Shown here in pieces: positions 32,645 to 41,879 of a DNA stretch of 43,884 bases. The position numbers and the translations under genes are program-made. Position 1 is the first letter of the stretch; every line of letters begins with the position of its first letter. The notes beneath the pieces are model-generated. The model ran no database searches, was not told the origin of the DNA, and saw nothing but the letters and a program-made list of their open reading frames with translations. The stretch covers positions 1 to 43,884 of the forward strand of contig URVA01000003.1 of assembly GCA_900551155.1 (NCBI GenBank), read 5' to 3'. The stretch is from an uncultured Eggerthella sp. GTDB taxonomy: Bacteria > Actinomycetota > Coriobacteriia > Coriobacteriales > Eggerthellaceae.

Positions 32645-34486
32645 TTAATTGCTGTTGGAATTAGCGCCTCCTGAGGTGCTACCTCCTGTGGTTGATTCTT
32701 CGGTACCAGATCCAGGTTCATCGGTTTCACTATCTGATCCACCACCAGTAGTACCTCCTTGATCGGTAGGATCAGTAGGTTCTGGTTCGGGTTCTGCTGG
32801 ACCGTTAGAGATGGTTAAAGTAACCGTGGTGCCAGGCTCGGCAGATCCCGTTACACTTTGTCTAATTACCGTATTTACTTCAGCAGAATCATCAAGCCAC
32901 TGAAGTGAAACAGTAAAGCCTGCCGATTCAAGGCGATCACGAGCGGTTTCAAAATCGAGACCCTGAACGTTAGGTACGCTTATTTTCTCAGGCCCCTTTG
33001 AAAGATGGAACGTAATAGTGTCTCCCTTATGTGCCGTGGTTCCTGCTTCTACGTCTTGTTCAGCAATTTTATTTTCGTCTACTTCATCTGAATACACGGC
33101 ATCACCTTGTTGGCCATTAAGACCATAGGATGCTAACGTGCGCTGTGCTTCGTCGGCGGTCATGTCCTTTAAGTCAGGTACGGTAACCTGCTCGGTTCCC
33201 TTAGAGACGGTAATGTTTACCGCAGAGCCTTTTTCAGCTTGTACGCCCGCGGCTGGATCAGTGCTTACCACATTGCCCGCTTCGACATCAGGGTTGTATA
33301 CCTCGGTTTCGGTGCCGATAGTAAAGCCAGCGGACTGCAGTTCACCGCGTGCTTCCGCTACTGGTTTATTGGAAACATCGGGCACAGAAACCATTTCTTT
33401 GTTGCCGCCAAAAGCCATAGCGGCACCTATTATGCCCAAAACAACAAGCAGGCCAATTACGACGCCGATAATAACATTGCGTTTATTGTTCTTGTTGGAG
33501 CCATTGTTGTCGTCGGCGGTGTAGGCTTTAGTTACGGTAGTACGCCCAGCTTCGCCGTTGGCACCAACAGGATTCATTACGGCAGTTCCGCCTGCAGGCG
33601 CTACGCCTCCCATTACTTGGGTTTTAAGACCACTGATGTCTTCGCCTAGGTTAACAGGGCGACCTGCCAAATAGTCATTTAATACATGACGCATTTCGGA
33701 AGCATCCTTGAAGCGACGTTCAGGATCCTTTTCCATTGCCTTCATGATGATGGCTTCAAGCGTTGGATCGATATTGGGGTTAATGCTGCTTGGAGGTGCA
33801 GGAATTTCGTTGACCTGCTTTACAGCAACGCTTACGGCATCCTGTCCGTCGAAGGGAAGCTTTCCTGTGGTGGCTTCATATAACACTACGCCAAGCGAAT
33901 AGATATCGCTTGCACCTGTGAGTTCTTTGCCCTGAGCTTGTTCGGGAGATACGTAATGGGCGGTACCCAGTACGGTTGCAGTTTGCGATAGACCCGCATC
34001 TCCAGCACGAGCAATACCAAAGTCCATTACCTTGATGTTGCCATCAGGCTGAATCATGATGTTTTGCGGCTTAATGTCACGGTGGATAATGCCGCCTGCG
34101 TGGGCAACGGAAAGTGCTTGTGCTACCTGAGAGCCAATTTCAGCTGCTTTACGCTGATTGATTGCGCCGCGTTCCTTAATGGCGGTTTTTAGGTCGGTAC
34201 CGCGGAGGAACTCCATGACAATATAGTAAGTTTCGTCATCTAAGCCCCAGTCATAAATACTTACGATATAAGGGCTCTGCAAATTTGCAGCAGAAGCTGC
34301 CTCCTGGCGAAAACGTTTGGTAAAAGTGGGGTCCGCTGCATATTGGGGAAGCATAACCTTAACGGCAACCGTACGACCCAAGACACTGTCTTCGGCGCGG
34401 TATACCTCAGCCATGCCTCCTAAGCCAACTCGTTCTATCAGCTTATAGCGGTTATTAAAGGTTCTGCCAATCATGCTTCCAGCCAC
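32645..34486 (-). CDS. pknB: PASTA-domain Ser/Thr protein kinase PknB
   Basis: A 613-residue transmembrane kinase. The kinase domain (5-270) has GLGGMAEVY, K43, catalytic D137 in HRDIKPQN, DFG at 155-157 and the activation loop GTAHYVSPEQ. A juxtamembrane Gly/Asn-rich stretch leads to a membrane helix at 337-360, then three PASTA repeats (about 365-429, 433-497, 501-562) and a Gly/Ser/Thr/Glu tail. PASTA domains sense muropeptides or lipid II, and the kinase phosphorylates division and wall proteins. The GTG at 34486 with AAAGGGAG in front is chosen; ATG codons at 34522 and 34474 are alternatives. It is last in the operon, after the SEDS-PBP fusion. No separate pknA is seen. Confidence 0.95.
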   Translation of the reverse strand: MAGSMIGRTFNNRYKLIERVGLGGMAEVYRAEDSVLGRTVAVKVMLPQYAADPTFTKRFRQEAASAANLQSPYIVSIYDWGLDDETYYIVMEFLRGTDLKTAIKERGAINQRKAAEIGSQVAQALSVAHAGGIIHRDIKPQNIMIQPDGNIKVMDFGIARAGDAGLSQTATVLGTAHYVSPEQAQGKELTGASDIYSLGVVLYEATTGKLPFDGQDAVSVAVKQVNEIPAPPSSINPNIDPTLEAIIMKAMEKDPERRFKDASEMRHVLNDYLAGRPVNLGEDISGLKTQVMGGVAPAGGTAVMNPVGANGEAGRTTVTKAYTADDNNGSNKNNKRNVIIGVVIGLLVVLGIIGAAMAFGGNKEMVSVPDVSNKPVAEARGELQSAGFTIGTETEVYNPDVEAGNVVSTDPAAGVQAEKGSAVNITVSKGTEQVTVPDLKDMTADEAQRTLASYGLNGQQGDAVYSDEVDENKIAEQDVEAGTTAHKGDTITFHLSKGPEKISVPNVQGLDFETARDRLESAGFTVSLQWLDDSAEVNTVIRQSVTGSAEPGTTVTLTISNGPAEPEPEPTDPTDQGGTTGGGSDSETDEPGSGTEESTTGGSTSGGANSNSN

Positions 34487-34507
34487 GTTTATTCTCCCTT
34501 TGGATCC

Positions 34508-34533
34508 ATGCTTAACAACCAATTTCTAAGCAT
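34508..34533 (-). promoter_or_regulatory. Hairpin before pknB
   Basis: ATGCTTA and TAAGCAT form a perfect 7-bp stem around a 12-nt loop in the 145-nt gap between the rodA-pbpA fusion and pknB, close to the pknB ribosome site. It may tune pknB translation within the operon. Confidence 0.4.
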
Positions 34534-34631
34534 ATCGTATTTCTTAATCAACTTTTAGTTCATCTTCAAGCTTCCATTAGCTTTCAAGAAGTTTTTGGAA
34601 GCAACCGTTACTTTTTTGTTCCGAAGTAGGC

Positions 34632-37388
34632 TTACAACATTCCTTGTACTTCCAAAGATGTTTCTAAAACATCCTGTGCGCGACCAGCGGCGCCGCCAGG
34701 AATGTCTTCACCTGCTTCCTCTAAAACAATGGCAACTACCACTGAACAATCCTCGCTGGGGCCCATGCCCACAAACCAACGGTCGTCTTTTGGCTTGCCT
34801 GTTTCAGCGGTACCAGTTTTGCCTGCAATCTGTACGCCATCAACTGCAGCTGCGGTACCAGTACCGTTATTCACAACGCCTTCAAGAACTGTTTTTACGC
34901 GATCTGCGATAGAGCTTGAGCAGGCGGTGTAAAGCGTGCTTGGATTTGCGCGATAGCTGTTGGTGCCCTCAGCGTTATAAATGCTGTCAACCAAATAGGG
35001 CTGCATGATAACGCCATCATTTGCAATGGCGCATCCTACTAACGCCATTTGCAGCACCGTTGCCTGAGGACCAGCGGGGCTTTCATGTTCTCCAACTGGT
35101 TCACCAGCAGCAGCCCACGCGGTTTCCCATTCGGTCATTTCGTCAGGGTTAGGCATGAGCGATTTCACGAGTGGCAAATCAAAGTCGATATCTTGGTTAA
35201 AGCCAAATTCGCTTGAAGAAGAAACCAGAGCGTCTGCACCAATTTCGGTACCTACTTGAGCAAATACTGTATTGGCAGACAGCTCGGTGGCACGTTCGAG
35301 AGTAATCTCTCCATAGGATGAGCCATTAAAGTTGGTTACTTCGCCACCACCAATTTCCAATTTGGAAGGAGCATCGTAAACACTAGATTCGGTAGCAACA
35401 TTGTTTTCAAGCGCTGTGGCAAGAGAAACAATCTTAAAGGTTGAACCAGGTGAATACAATGCCTGCGTAGCGCGATTGTAGAGTGCCGAAGAATCGTCGC
35501 CACCAGAAAGCAAACTTTCAACATCGGCGGCATCGTAGGTTGGAGAAGATGCCATTGCAAGTATTGCGCCCGATTTAGGATCAATTACCACGCACGCGCC
35601 CTTGTATCCATCAAGTGCATCTTGCGCGGATTGTTGAATGGTGGAATTAATAGTGAGCTTTACATCGTTTCCAGCGGTATTGTTGCCCGTGTATGAATTC
35701 AGAACATCAATCCAAGAAGCGTAATTGCTAGAGCCTTTAAGTGTGTCGTTTTCTGAAGCTTCAATACCTGAAGTTCCATACGTGTCGGAAGCGTATCCCA
35801 CTACATGAGAAGCAAGTGTTCCAGCGGGATATTCGCGCGTGTAGGTGCCGTCGTCCTGAAGAACTGATTGGGCAAGTACTACATTGTCGTAGGTCGAAAT
35901 AGTGCCGCGTTCCGTTTCTGCTTCCTTGGCAATAGTGTGGTTATTGATAGACATGTTCTGGTAGTAATCTGCTTGAATAACCATGATGAGCGTTAGGTTT
36001 GCTACCAACAGGGCAAACATGACAGAAAATACAATCATGGTACCCGTTAGGCGCTTACCAAGCGAAACGCGTCCCAAGACGCCATTCATGGAAATAGCGC
36101 CTGTTCCTGAAGTCATTTCTGTGCCAAGACCAGTTCCTTGGTCGCTGGCACGCATCAAAAAGCCAATGATAATGAAGCTTGCAAGCAGTGATGAACCACC
36201 CTGACTTACAAAGGGAAGGGTAAGACCGGTCAAAGGAATAAAGCGGGTAACACCACCAACAATGATGAATGCCTGCAAAATAATGATTGCGGTAAAACCG
36301 AGTGCCATAAAAGAGCTTACGTCGGTTTTAGCGCGAACAGAAATAAGAATGCCGCGAATAGCGAAGCAGAGGTAGAGCAACAGCAAACCAGCTGCACCAA
36401 GCAAACCTGCTTCTTCGGCAATAGCAGAGAAAATGAAGTCAGATTCAACAATAGGAATTTGATCGGCAAGACCATTGCCAATGCCGACACCAAACAATCC
36501 ACCATCTGCAATGGAGAAGATAGACTGAACTAACTGGTAACCCGTGCCTGAAGGATCAGCGAAAGGATCAAGCCAGGTATTAACACGAACCTGCACGTGT
36601 GAGAACAGGAAATAGGCGGCAACAAGGCCAAATGCGATTAATACAAAGCTGATTACAATGTAGGCTTTACGACCAGTGGCAACATAGAGCATGGTTAAGA
36701 ACACGAAGAACAGAACGAGTGCTGAACCTAAGTCGCGTTCGAAAACGATAACCAAAAGGGCAATTGCCCACATGATAAGTACGGGAACAAGAGCACGCAA
36801 ATCGGGAATCTTGAAGGGGCCAATGCGGTGGGTGAATACCGAAAGCATTTCCCTGTTTTGCGCTAAATAGGCTGCCAAAAAGATAACAATACAGATTTTT
36901 GCCAGTTCACCAGGCTGGAAGGAAAAACCACCAATAGAAAGCCAGATGCGACTACCGTAAATTTCGTTACCGATAACGGGCAGCAAAGGAGATACCAGCA
37001 GTAAAATGCCAGCAATCATGATGGTGTATTTATAGTTGCCCAGTTTGTCCAAATTTCTAATAAAAATAAGGACGAGCACCATAAAGATTACGCCTAAAAA
37101 GAGCCATCCTACCTGGCGAAGGGCCAGTTCAGGAGCAAGGCGAGTAATAAAGGCAATGCCAATACCTGAAAGAGCAAAAGAAATAGGAAGAATAGCAGGA
37201 TCTGCTCCAGGGGCAAGCTTTCTAATGGCGAGGTGTGCCACCACGAATGTAGCAAACATGCCTAACGGTACGGTGAGATTGTCTAGAGTAACGCCACCAT
37301 CTTGGTTGAGCGCCACCATTGCAAACAGCAGAATAACAAGCGGCGCCGCAACGCAAAGAAGAAGCAGTTCAGTGTTTCTTCTGGTCAT
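34632..37388 (-). CDS. Fused SEDS glycosyltransferase (RodA/FtsW) and class B penicillin-binding protein
   Basis: One 918-residue frame holds two enzymes normally made as separate proteins. Residues ~1-415 form a SEDS polytopic domain (ISIGGFSFQPGELAK-type loop, FERDLGSAL, and the extracellular DPFADPSGTGYQ loop at 274-285 with the conserved Asp). Residues ~447-475 are a membrane anchor, followed by a PBP dimerisation region and a transpeptidase with SxxK at S649-K652, SAN at 704-706 and KTG at 857-859. SEDS proteins polymerise lipid II and class B PBPs crosslink it. The order matches rodA then pbpA of mycobacteria, so the fusion joins RodA to PbpA. The ATG lies 3 nt after the pstP stop. No internal stop or start break is seen at the junction (~416-446). 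Confidence 0.93.
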   Translation of the reverse strand: MTRRNTELLLLCVAAPLVILLFAMVALNQDGGVTLDNLTVPLGMFATFVVAHLAIRKLAPGADPAILPISFALSGIGIAFITRLAPELALRQVGWLFLGVIFMVLVLIFIRNLDKLGNYKYTIMIAGILLLVSPLLPVIGNEIYGSRIWLSIGGFSFQPGELAKICIVIFLAAYLAQNREMLSVFTHRIGPFKIPDLRALVPVLIMWAIALLVIVFERDLGSALVLFFVFLTMLYVATGRKAYIVISFVLIAFGLVAAYFLFSHVQVRVNTWLDPFADPSGTGYQLVQSIFSIADGGLFGVGIGNGLADQIPIVESDFIFSAIAEEAGLLGAAGLLLLYLCFAIRGILISVRAKTDVSSFMALGFTAIIILQAFIIVGGVTRFIPLTGLTLPFVSQGGSSLLASFIIIGFLMRASDQGTGLGTEMTSGTGAISMNGVLGRVSLGKRLTGTMIVFSVMFALLVANLTLIMVIQADYYQNMSINNHTIAKEAETERGTISTYDNVVLAQSVLQDDGTYTREYPAGTLASHVVGYASDTYGTSGIEASENDTLKGSSNYASWIDVLNSYTGNNTAGNDVKLTINSTIQQSAQDALDGYKGACVVIDPKSGAILAMASSPTYDAADVESLLSGGDDSSALYNRATQALYSPGSTFKIVSLATALENNVATESSVYDAPSKLEIGGGEVTNFNGSSYGEITLERATELSANTVFAQVGTEIGADALVSSSSEFGFNQDIDFDLPLVKSLMPNPDEMTEWETAWAAAGEPVGEHESPAGPQATVLQMALVGCAIANDGVIMQPYLVDSIYNAEGTNSYRANPSTLYTACSSSIADRVKTVLEGVVNNGTGTAAAVDGVQIAGKTGTAETGKPKDDRWFVGMGPSEDCSVVVAIVLEEAGEDIPGGAAGRAQDVLETSLEVQGML

Positions 37389-37391
37389 AGG

Positions 37392-38651
37392 CTACTCACT
37401 GCTCCCCGAATCGTTTTCGGAGGTTTCGTCATTGTGGTCATCGGTAGCTTCGTCTGCTTCGCGATTGTTGTCGTTTGGCTTGTTTGTAGCATTTGCCTCG
37501 GTGGCAGATGCATTGGCAGTTGTTTGACCAGGGGCAGTATTTTGTAGAGAAATTTCTTGCTGGTAGGTAGTAATAAGGTTGTTAGCTTCTTCCAAGCTTC
37601 CTACTTGCATGCCTTCCTTAATACGATTGGCAACACCAGGATTGAGCTTATCAACTTCAACAGCAGAGGTGTATTCCAAAGACGAAAGAGGCATACCTAG
37701 AAATTCTTCGTTTAATCCGCGATATACCGCAACTTTGCCATCCTGTTCAATAAGGTAAGCAGAGTTGTTTACATACAGGTAGCCAGCGAAAAAGGCGCAG
37801 GCAAGGGCTGCAATCAAACAAATTACAACACCTATAGCAAGTGCCTTAGATTTGTGACGCTGTTTTTTTTCGCGAACTGCCTTAAACCCTTCTACATCCA
37901 CTACGACTGCTGTTGCATTGTCGAATCCGCCTGCGTTAAGCGCAGCTTCTACAAGCTGGTCAGCACAAGCTTGTGCTGAAGGAGCTCCTCGCATAATAGA
38001 GGCAATTTCGGAATCTTCGATCATGCCGCAGATACCATCCGAGCAAAGAAGCAAGCGGTCGCCTGTTTCTACATTGAGCTCGTACAAATCAGGCTGCATG
38101 TGGGGGTCTGAGCCAATAGCGCGGGTAATAACGGAGCGATTTGGATGGATGCGTGCCTCTGCTTCAGTAAGCTGACCTGCTTCTATCATGTCTGCCATAA
38201 GGCTGTGATCGCGAGTGATCTGTTGAAGTGATCCGTTATGAAGAAGGTATGCGCGCGAATCGCCAACCTGCGCAATAATAAGGCGTTCCTTTTCAAGAAT
38301 GGCTGCGGTAAGCGTGGTTCCCATGCCTTCGCGGCCAATTCCTTGACTCGGGGCTTTTATGACATTGAGATTAGCTGCCACTACTGCTCGCGCAAGCGCT
38401 TCGGCATCTGCGCTGGTAGGAGCTAAGTCGTTTAACGTATTGATAGTAATTTCTGAAGCAACTTCGCCTGCTTCATGACCACCCATGCCGTCAGCTACCG
38501 CGAACAGGGGAGGAAGAACCGTAAGGCTATCTTCGTTGTGTTCACGTACGTGACCAACTTCAGTACGGCTGCCATAATATGAAGACACTACCTCGACAGG
38601 TGATGAATCGCTTTTATGTGAGGATGTGGTATGTGTTGTTTGATCGGTCAT
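37392..38651 (-). CDS. pstP: PP2C-family Ser/Thr phosphatase PstP
   Basis: A 419-residue membrane phosphatase opposing PknB. The PP2C domain (~25-255) has the metal motifs REHNED (36-41), D54-G55 in ADGMGGHE, D205-G206 in SDGICG and D244-N245 in GFDNAT. A membrane helix spans ~270-292. The extracytoplasmic part (293-419) ends in an acidic N/T/D/E-rich tail. Start codon directly abuts the fhaB stop (TAA then ATG), and the stop is 3 nt before the SEDS-PBP start, so translation is tightly coupled. Confidence 0.95.
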   Translation of the reverse strand: MTDQTTHTTSSHKSDSSPVEVVSSYYGSRTEVGHVREHNEDSLTVLPPLFAVADGMGGHEAGEVASEITINTLNDLAPTSADAEALARAVVAANLNVIKAPSQGIGREGMGTTLTAAILEKERLIIAQVGDSRAYLLHNGSLQQITRDHSLMADMIEAGQLTEAEARIHPNRSVITRAIGSDPHMQPDLYELNVETGDRLLLCSDGICGMIEDSEIASIMRGAPSAQACADQLVEAALNAGGFDNATAVVVDVEGFKAVREKKQRHKSKALAIGVVICLIAALACAFFAGYLYVNNSAYLIEQDGKVAVYRGLNEEFLGMPLSSLEYTSAVEVDKLNPGVANRIKEGMQVGSLEEANNLITTYQQEISLQNTAPGQTTANASATEANATNKPNDNNREADEATDDHNDETSENDSGSSE

Positions 38652-39065
38652 TTATGCAAACCTTACTCGCATTACTACATCGCCTACTGAAATACGATCA
38701 CCATTTCGCAAGGCGGTAGGTTCGGTAATGTAGTTACCATTTACGGTGGTGCCATTAGTGGAACCCAGATCTTCAATGAAAAGATTCTGTCCCATCAAGA
38801 CAAAACGGGCGTGACGCGAAGATACGTATTCTGCGCCAATAACGATGTCAGAACCAGGGCTGCGTCCAACAATAACGGGCCCGCGTACCGCAATTTGTAC
38901 GCCACGTAATTCCTTAGGACCTTTTTCGATGGCTACGGTCCAGACTTGTTCTTTTTTGCGTGAACCGCGCACAAGACCAATGCCTGTTTTCATAATGGCA
39001 AATAAGAACAAATAGAGCAGTACAACAAAAAGAAGTCTGCCTATGAGAAGGATAATGTCAATCAC
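38652..39065 (-). CDS. fhaB: FHA-domain protein FhaB
   Basis: A 137-residue protein with an N-terminal membrane helix (4-27), a basic segment GSRKKEQ, and an FHA domain at ~60-135 with GRSPGSD (67-73), SSRHA (82-86) and GSTNGT (101-106), the phosphothreonine-binding residues. In mycobacteria the equivalent FipA/FhaB links PknB phosphorylation to division proteins. The start is a GTG with a weak AGG upstream, 83 nt after fhaA. Confidence 0.93.
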   Translation of the reverse strand: MIDIILLIGRLLFVVLLYLFLFAIMKTGIGLVRGSRKKEQVWTVAIEKGPKELRGVQIAVRGPVIVGRSPGSDIVIGAEYVSSRHARFVLMGQNLFIEDLGSTNGTTVNGNYITEPTALRNGDRISVGDVVMRVRFA

Positions 39066-39117
39066 GAAAGAGAACCTATCATCATCGGAATAGCACTACG
39101 AAGAGACAAAGAGTAAA

Positions 39118-39139
39118 GCGGGTAGCAGATGCTACCCGC
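39118..39139. promoter_or_regulatory. Perfect hairpin between fhaA and fhaB
   Basis: GCGGGTAGC, a 4-nt loop, GCTACCCGC: a perfect 9-bp stem in the 83-nt gap. On the minus strand it is followed by TTTACTC, too poor a T-run for a strong terminator. It may be an attenuator or processing site setting the ratio of fhaA to the rest. Confidence 0.55.
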
Positions 39140-39148
39140 AAGAAAAGC

Positions 39149-40147
39149 TTATTGGAACGTGAAGAGGAATGTTGTAGTTCCAACAGTAACACGATCACCT
39201 TCCTGCAACATAACAGAAGCAATATGGCGACCATTAACTAAGGTGCCGTTTGTTGATCCAAGATCAGCGATGCTCCAAGCATTTGCTGCTTCTTGGCGAA
39301 TCTCAGCATGAGTACGGCTTACGTTGAGATCTTCGATGGCGATATCACTCGAAAGAGCGCGGCCTAAAAGGATACGATCTTTCGTGAGGGGAAATGAGCG
39401 ATTGGTAGTGAGATCAATCAAACGGGGCTGATGGGGAAGATGGCGACCGCCCATTTGTGGAGCTGCCATATTATCGTTGAAACGTACCGTCTGATTGCCT
39501 GCTGCACCTGCTGCAACGCCGCCAGCAATAGGAGGAACTACGCCAGCGTTGGCGGGAGCAGAGCCTGGGATATTACCGAGGGCGGCGTAATTATCGTCAT
39601 AAGCCATAGGATCTTCAGCCATAACATCTATGCCAGAGCTTGCATATCCTTGAGCAGGATTTTGTTGAATAGGTGCTACGGGTTGAGCCTGAGGCATGGG
39701 AGCACCAGGCTGCTGAGGGGCTTGGCTATTCAGGCCGTAGCGCTGCATTTCTTCTTCGCGCAACTGAGAAACAATAGGAGCAGAAACCAACTCTGCAACT
39801 ACTTCGAATTTTCCGTGCTTCAATTCGTCATCAATAATGAAGCGAACCAAAGGTGCGCCATCCATGGCAAGACCTAGTTCTTGCGCTTTTGCAGTTAAAT
39901 AGGTTTCGGTTTCGCCTGCGAGGGTTGGATAATATCCAAAAAGACGCTCGTCGTCATCAGGATTTACCAGCACCGTATATAACGTAGGCGCGAATTCCTT
40001 GCCAGCGCCTACCATTTTTTCGCGGCGCATCTGTTTTTCGGCCTTTTTTGCTATTTGGACGGGGCTGATAGGGGAGTCAAAGAATTTGTCACCCATGTCA
40101 TCGAAGCCGTCTTCTACGCGGCGTTCGAATTTAGAGAAAAACCCCAT
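39149..40147 (-). CDS. fhaA: FHA-domain protein FhaA (DUF3662)
   Basis: A 332-residue cytoplasmic protein with an N-terminal DUF3662/FhaA domain (1-130, starting MGFFSKFERRVEDGF and having SPISPVQIAKKAEKQM), a P/Q/A/G-rich linker (~135-245) and a C-terminal FHA domain (~257-330) with GRALSSDI, VSRTHAEIR and GSTNGT. In mycobacteria FhaA binds phosphorylated MviN/CwsA and controls wall synthesis. The ATG at 40147 has GTAAGGAGT upstream; the frame is open 17 codons further, but that part has no family similarity. It is the first gene of the operon. Confidence 0.94.
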   Translation of the reverse strand: MGFFSKFERRVEDGFDDMGDKFFDSPISPVQIAKKAEKQMRREKMVGAGKEFAPTLYTVLVNPDDDERLFGYYPTLAGETETYLTAKAQELGLAMDGAPLVRFIIDDELKHGKFEVVAELVSAPIVSQLREEEMQRYGLNSQAPQQPGAPMPQAQPVAPIQQNPAQGYASSGIDVMAEDPMAYDDNYAALGNIPGSAPANAGVVPPIAGGVAAGAAGNQTVRFNDNMAAPQMGGRHLPHQPRLIDLTTNRSFPLTKDRILLGRALSSDIAIEDLNVSRTHAEIRQEAANAWSIADLGSTNGTLVNGRHIASVMLQEGDRVTVGTTTFLFTFQ

Positions 40148-40432
40148 GTTAGTACTCCTTACGAATGTATAGTAACGGCAATATATTCCAACGATCAATC
40201 ATGCCACAATACAAGCCAATACGGAAATATTTCACTTGATTGTCACGATAAAGTTAGATTTTTTTGCAACGAAACGCGCAAGGAGTTTATGAAAAGGGGT
40301 TAATAGCGAAAAAGAGGATGTAAATTGGACTTTATTCAACTTGAAACGTGGTGCTTTATTCGAATTGTGTGATTGATGCTTGCGTTTTAAGTCAAGGTAG
40401 GATAGTCTAACTTTCGCACTTTTATTGCATAT

Positions 40433-40519
40433 GCGGGTGTGGCGGAATTGGCAGACGCGTACGGTTCAGGTCCGTATGAGCTTCGGCTCATGAAGGTTCA
40501 AGTCCTTTCACCCGCACCA
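40433..40519 (+). tRNA. tRNA-Leu (CAG)
   Basis: An 87-nt class II tRNA: acceptor GCGGGTG/CACCCGC, anticodon stem TACGG/CCGTA with loop TTCAGGT giving anticodon CAG, variable arm TGAGCTTCGGCTCAT, discriminator A and encoded CCA. It decodes CUG. Confidence 0.97.
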
Positions 40520-40529
40520 TTGAACATTG

Positions 40530-40554
40530 AAGCGCCCATGTGGGCGCTTTTTTT
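40530..40554 (+). terminator. Terminator of tRNA-Leu
   Basis: AGCGCCC-ATGT-GGGCGCT followed by seven T, 11 nt past the tRNA. Confidence 0.93.
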
Positions 40555-40712
40555 GTATTATGTTCGCGTTACCAAAAAATCTGACGGGTTTACCAAGTAA
40601 AGCGTCTATTGCTCGCGAAACGTTGTGTTAATAGATGGAAATATCGACGAGTTAAGATGGTTTCTACTTAGGTGTATTCCGCCAACGTTAGAAGCTGAAG
40701 GAGAGCTCCCCC

Positions 40713-41879
40713 ATGAGGTTGATTCATTGCTTGAACAACATTTCTGCACACGGTACTGATCAGTTGGATCCCGAAAAGTATGCTCTGACTGATAACGTTG
40801 AAGAAGCAGAAGGCATTTTGGTTCGTAGTGCTGCAATGCACGATATGCAATTTCCTGCAGGTTTGCGCGCTATTGCTCGTGCAGGTGCTGGTGTAAACAA
40901 TATTCCTCTTGATCGCTGCGCAGAAGAAGGCGTCGTTGTATTTAATACGCCTGGTGCCAATGCTAATGCGGTAAAGGAAATTGTGCTCTGTGCGCTTTTG
41001 ATGGGCAGTCGTGGCATTGTTGAGGGTATTGATTGGTGCCGCGAAAATGCAAATGACGAAAACATCGCAAAGGCAGCTGAAAAGGCAAAGAAGCAGTTCG
41101 CTGGTAATGAAATCAAAGGCAAGAAGCTTGGTGTTATTGGTCTTGGTGCTGTTGGTGCAGAAGTAGCAAACGCTGCGGTTGATTTAGGCATGGATGTCTA
41201 TGGTTATGATCCGTTTGTTTCGGTAAGTGCTGCATGGAAGATTTCGAGCCCTGTTCACCACATTACTGATTTAGAAGATATTTTCCGCACATGCGATTAC
41301 ATCACTATTCATGTTCCGGCAGTTAAAGACACTATTGGTATGGTGAATGCGCATGCTTGTTCTTTGATGAAGGAAGGCGTTGTTCTGCTGAACTTCTCGC
41401 GTGACACGTTGGTAGACTCTGCTGCGCTTTCTGTTGTCCTTGATTCGGGTCGCGTTAAGAAATACATTACCGACTTTGCAACCCCAGAGGTTATGCAGAT
41501 GAAGAACACGGTTGTTCTTCCTCATCTGGGTGCTTCTACCACGGAGGCTGAAGACAACTGCGCTCTTATGGCAGTTCGTGAAATGGTTGATTACTTCGAA
41601 AATGGCAATATTACCCATTCCGTAAACTATCCTGATTGCGATATGGGAATTTGCCCTGAAGGCATGACGCGTTTGGCAATGCTTCATCGTAATGTACCTA
41701 ATATGATTGCTCAAATTACTACTATCTTGGGTGAAGATAACGTCAACATCGCAAACCTTATGAACAAGGCTCGCGGAGAACATGCGTATACCTTGGTAGA
41801 TTTGGATCAGCCTGCATCTGATGAAGCAATGGCTAAGATTCGTGCAATCGATGGAGTTCGCCGCTTGCGCTATATCTAA
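40713..41879 (+). CDS. serA: D-3-phosphoglycerate dehydrogenase
   Basis: A 388-residue NAD-dependent enzyme for the first step of serine synthesis. The Rossmann loop GVIGLGAVGAEVA is at 140-152. The catalytic set is R230 (NFSRD), E259 (DFATPE) and H271 (LPHLGAST). A C-terminal ACT domain (~320-388) suggests serine feedback. It is the shorter SerA form lacking the extra ASB domain, common in clostridia and related groups. GAAGGAG lies 9 nt before the ATG. No terminator with a T-run follows directly; the next 474 nt are two long palindromes. Confidence 0.92.
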   Translation: MRLIHCLNNISAHGTDQLDPEKYALTDNVEEAEGILVRSAAMHDMQFPAGLRAIARAGAGVNNIPLDRCAEEGVVVFNTPGANANAVKEIVLCALLMGSRGIVEGIDWCRENANDENIAKAAEKAKKQFAGNEIKGKKLGVIGLGAVGAEVANAAVDLGMDVYGYDPFVSVSAAWKISSPVHHITDLEDIFRTCDYITIHVPAVKDTIGMVNAHACSLMKEGVVLLNFSRDTLVDSAALSVVLDSGRVKKYITDFATPEVMQMKNTVVLPHLGASTTEAEDNCALMAVREMVDYFENGNITHSVNYPDCDMGICPEGMTRLAMLHRNVPNMIAQITTILGEDNVNIANLMNKARGEHAYTLVDLDQPASDEAMAKIRAIDGVRRLRYI

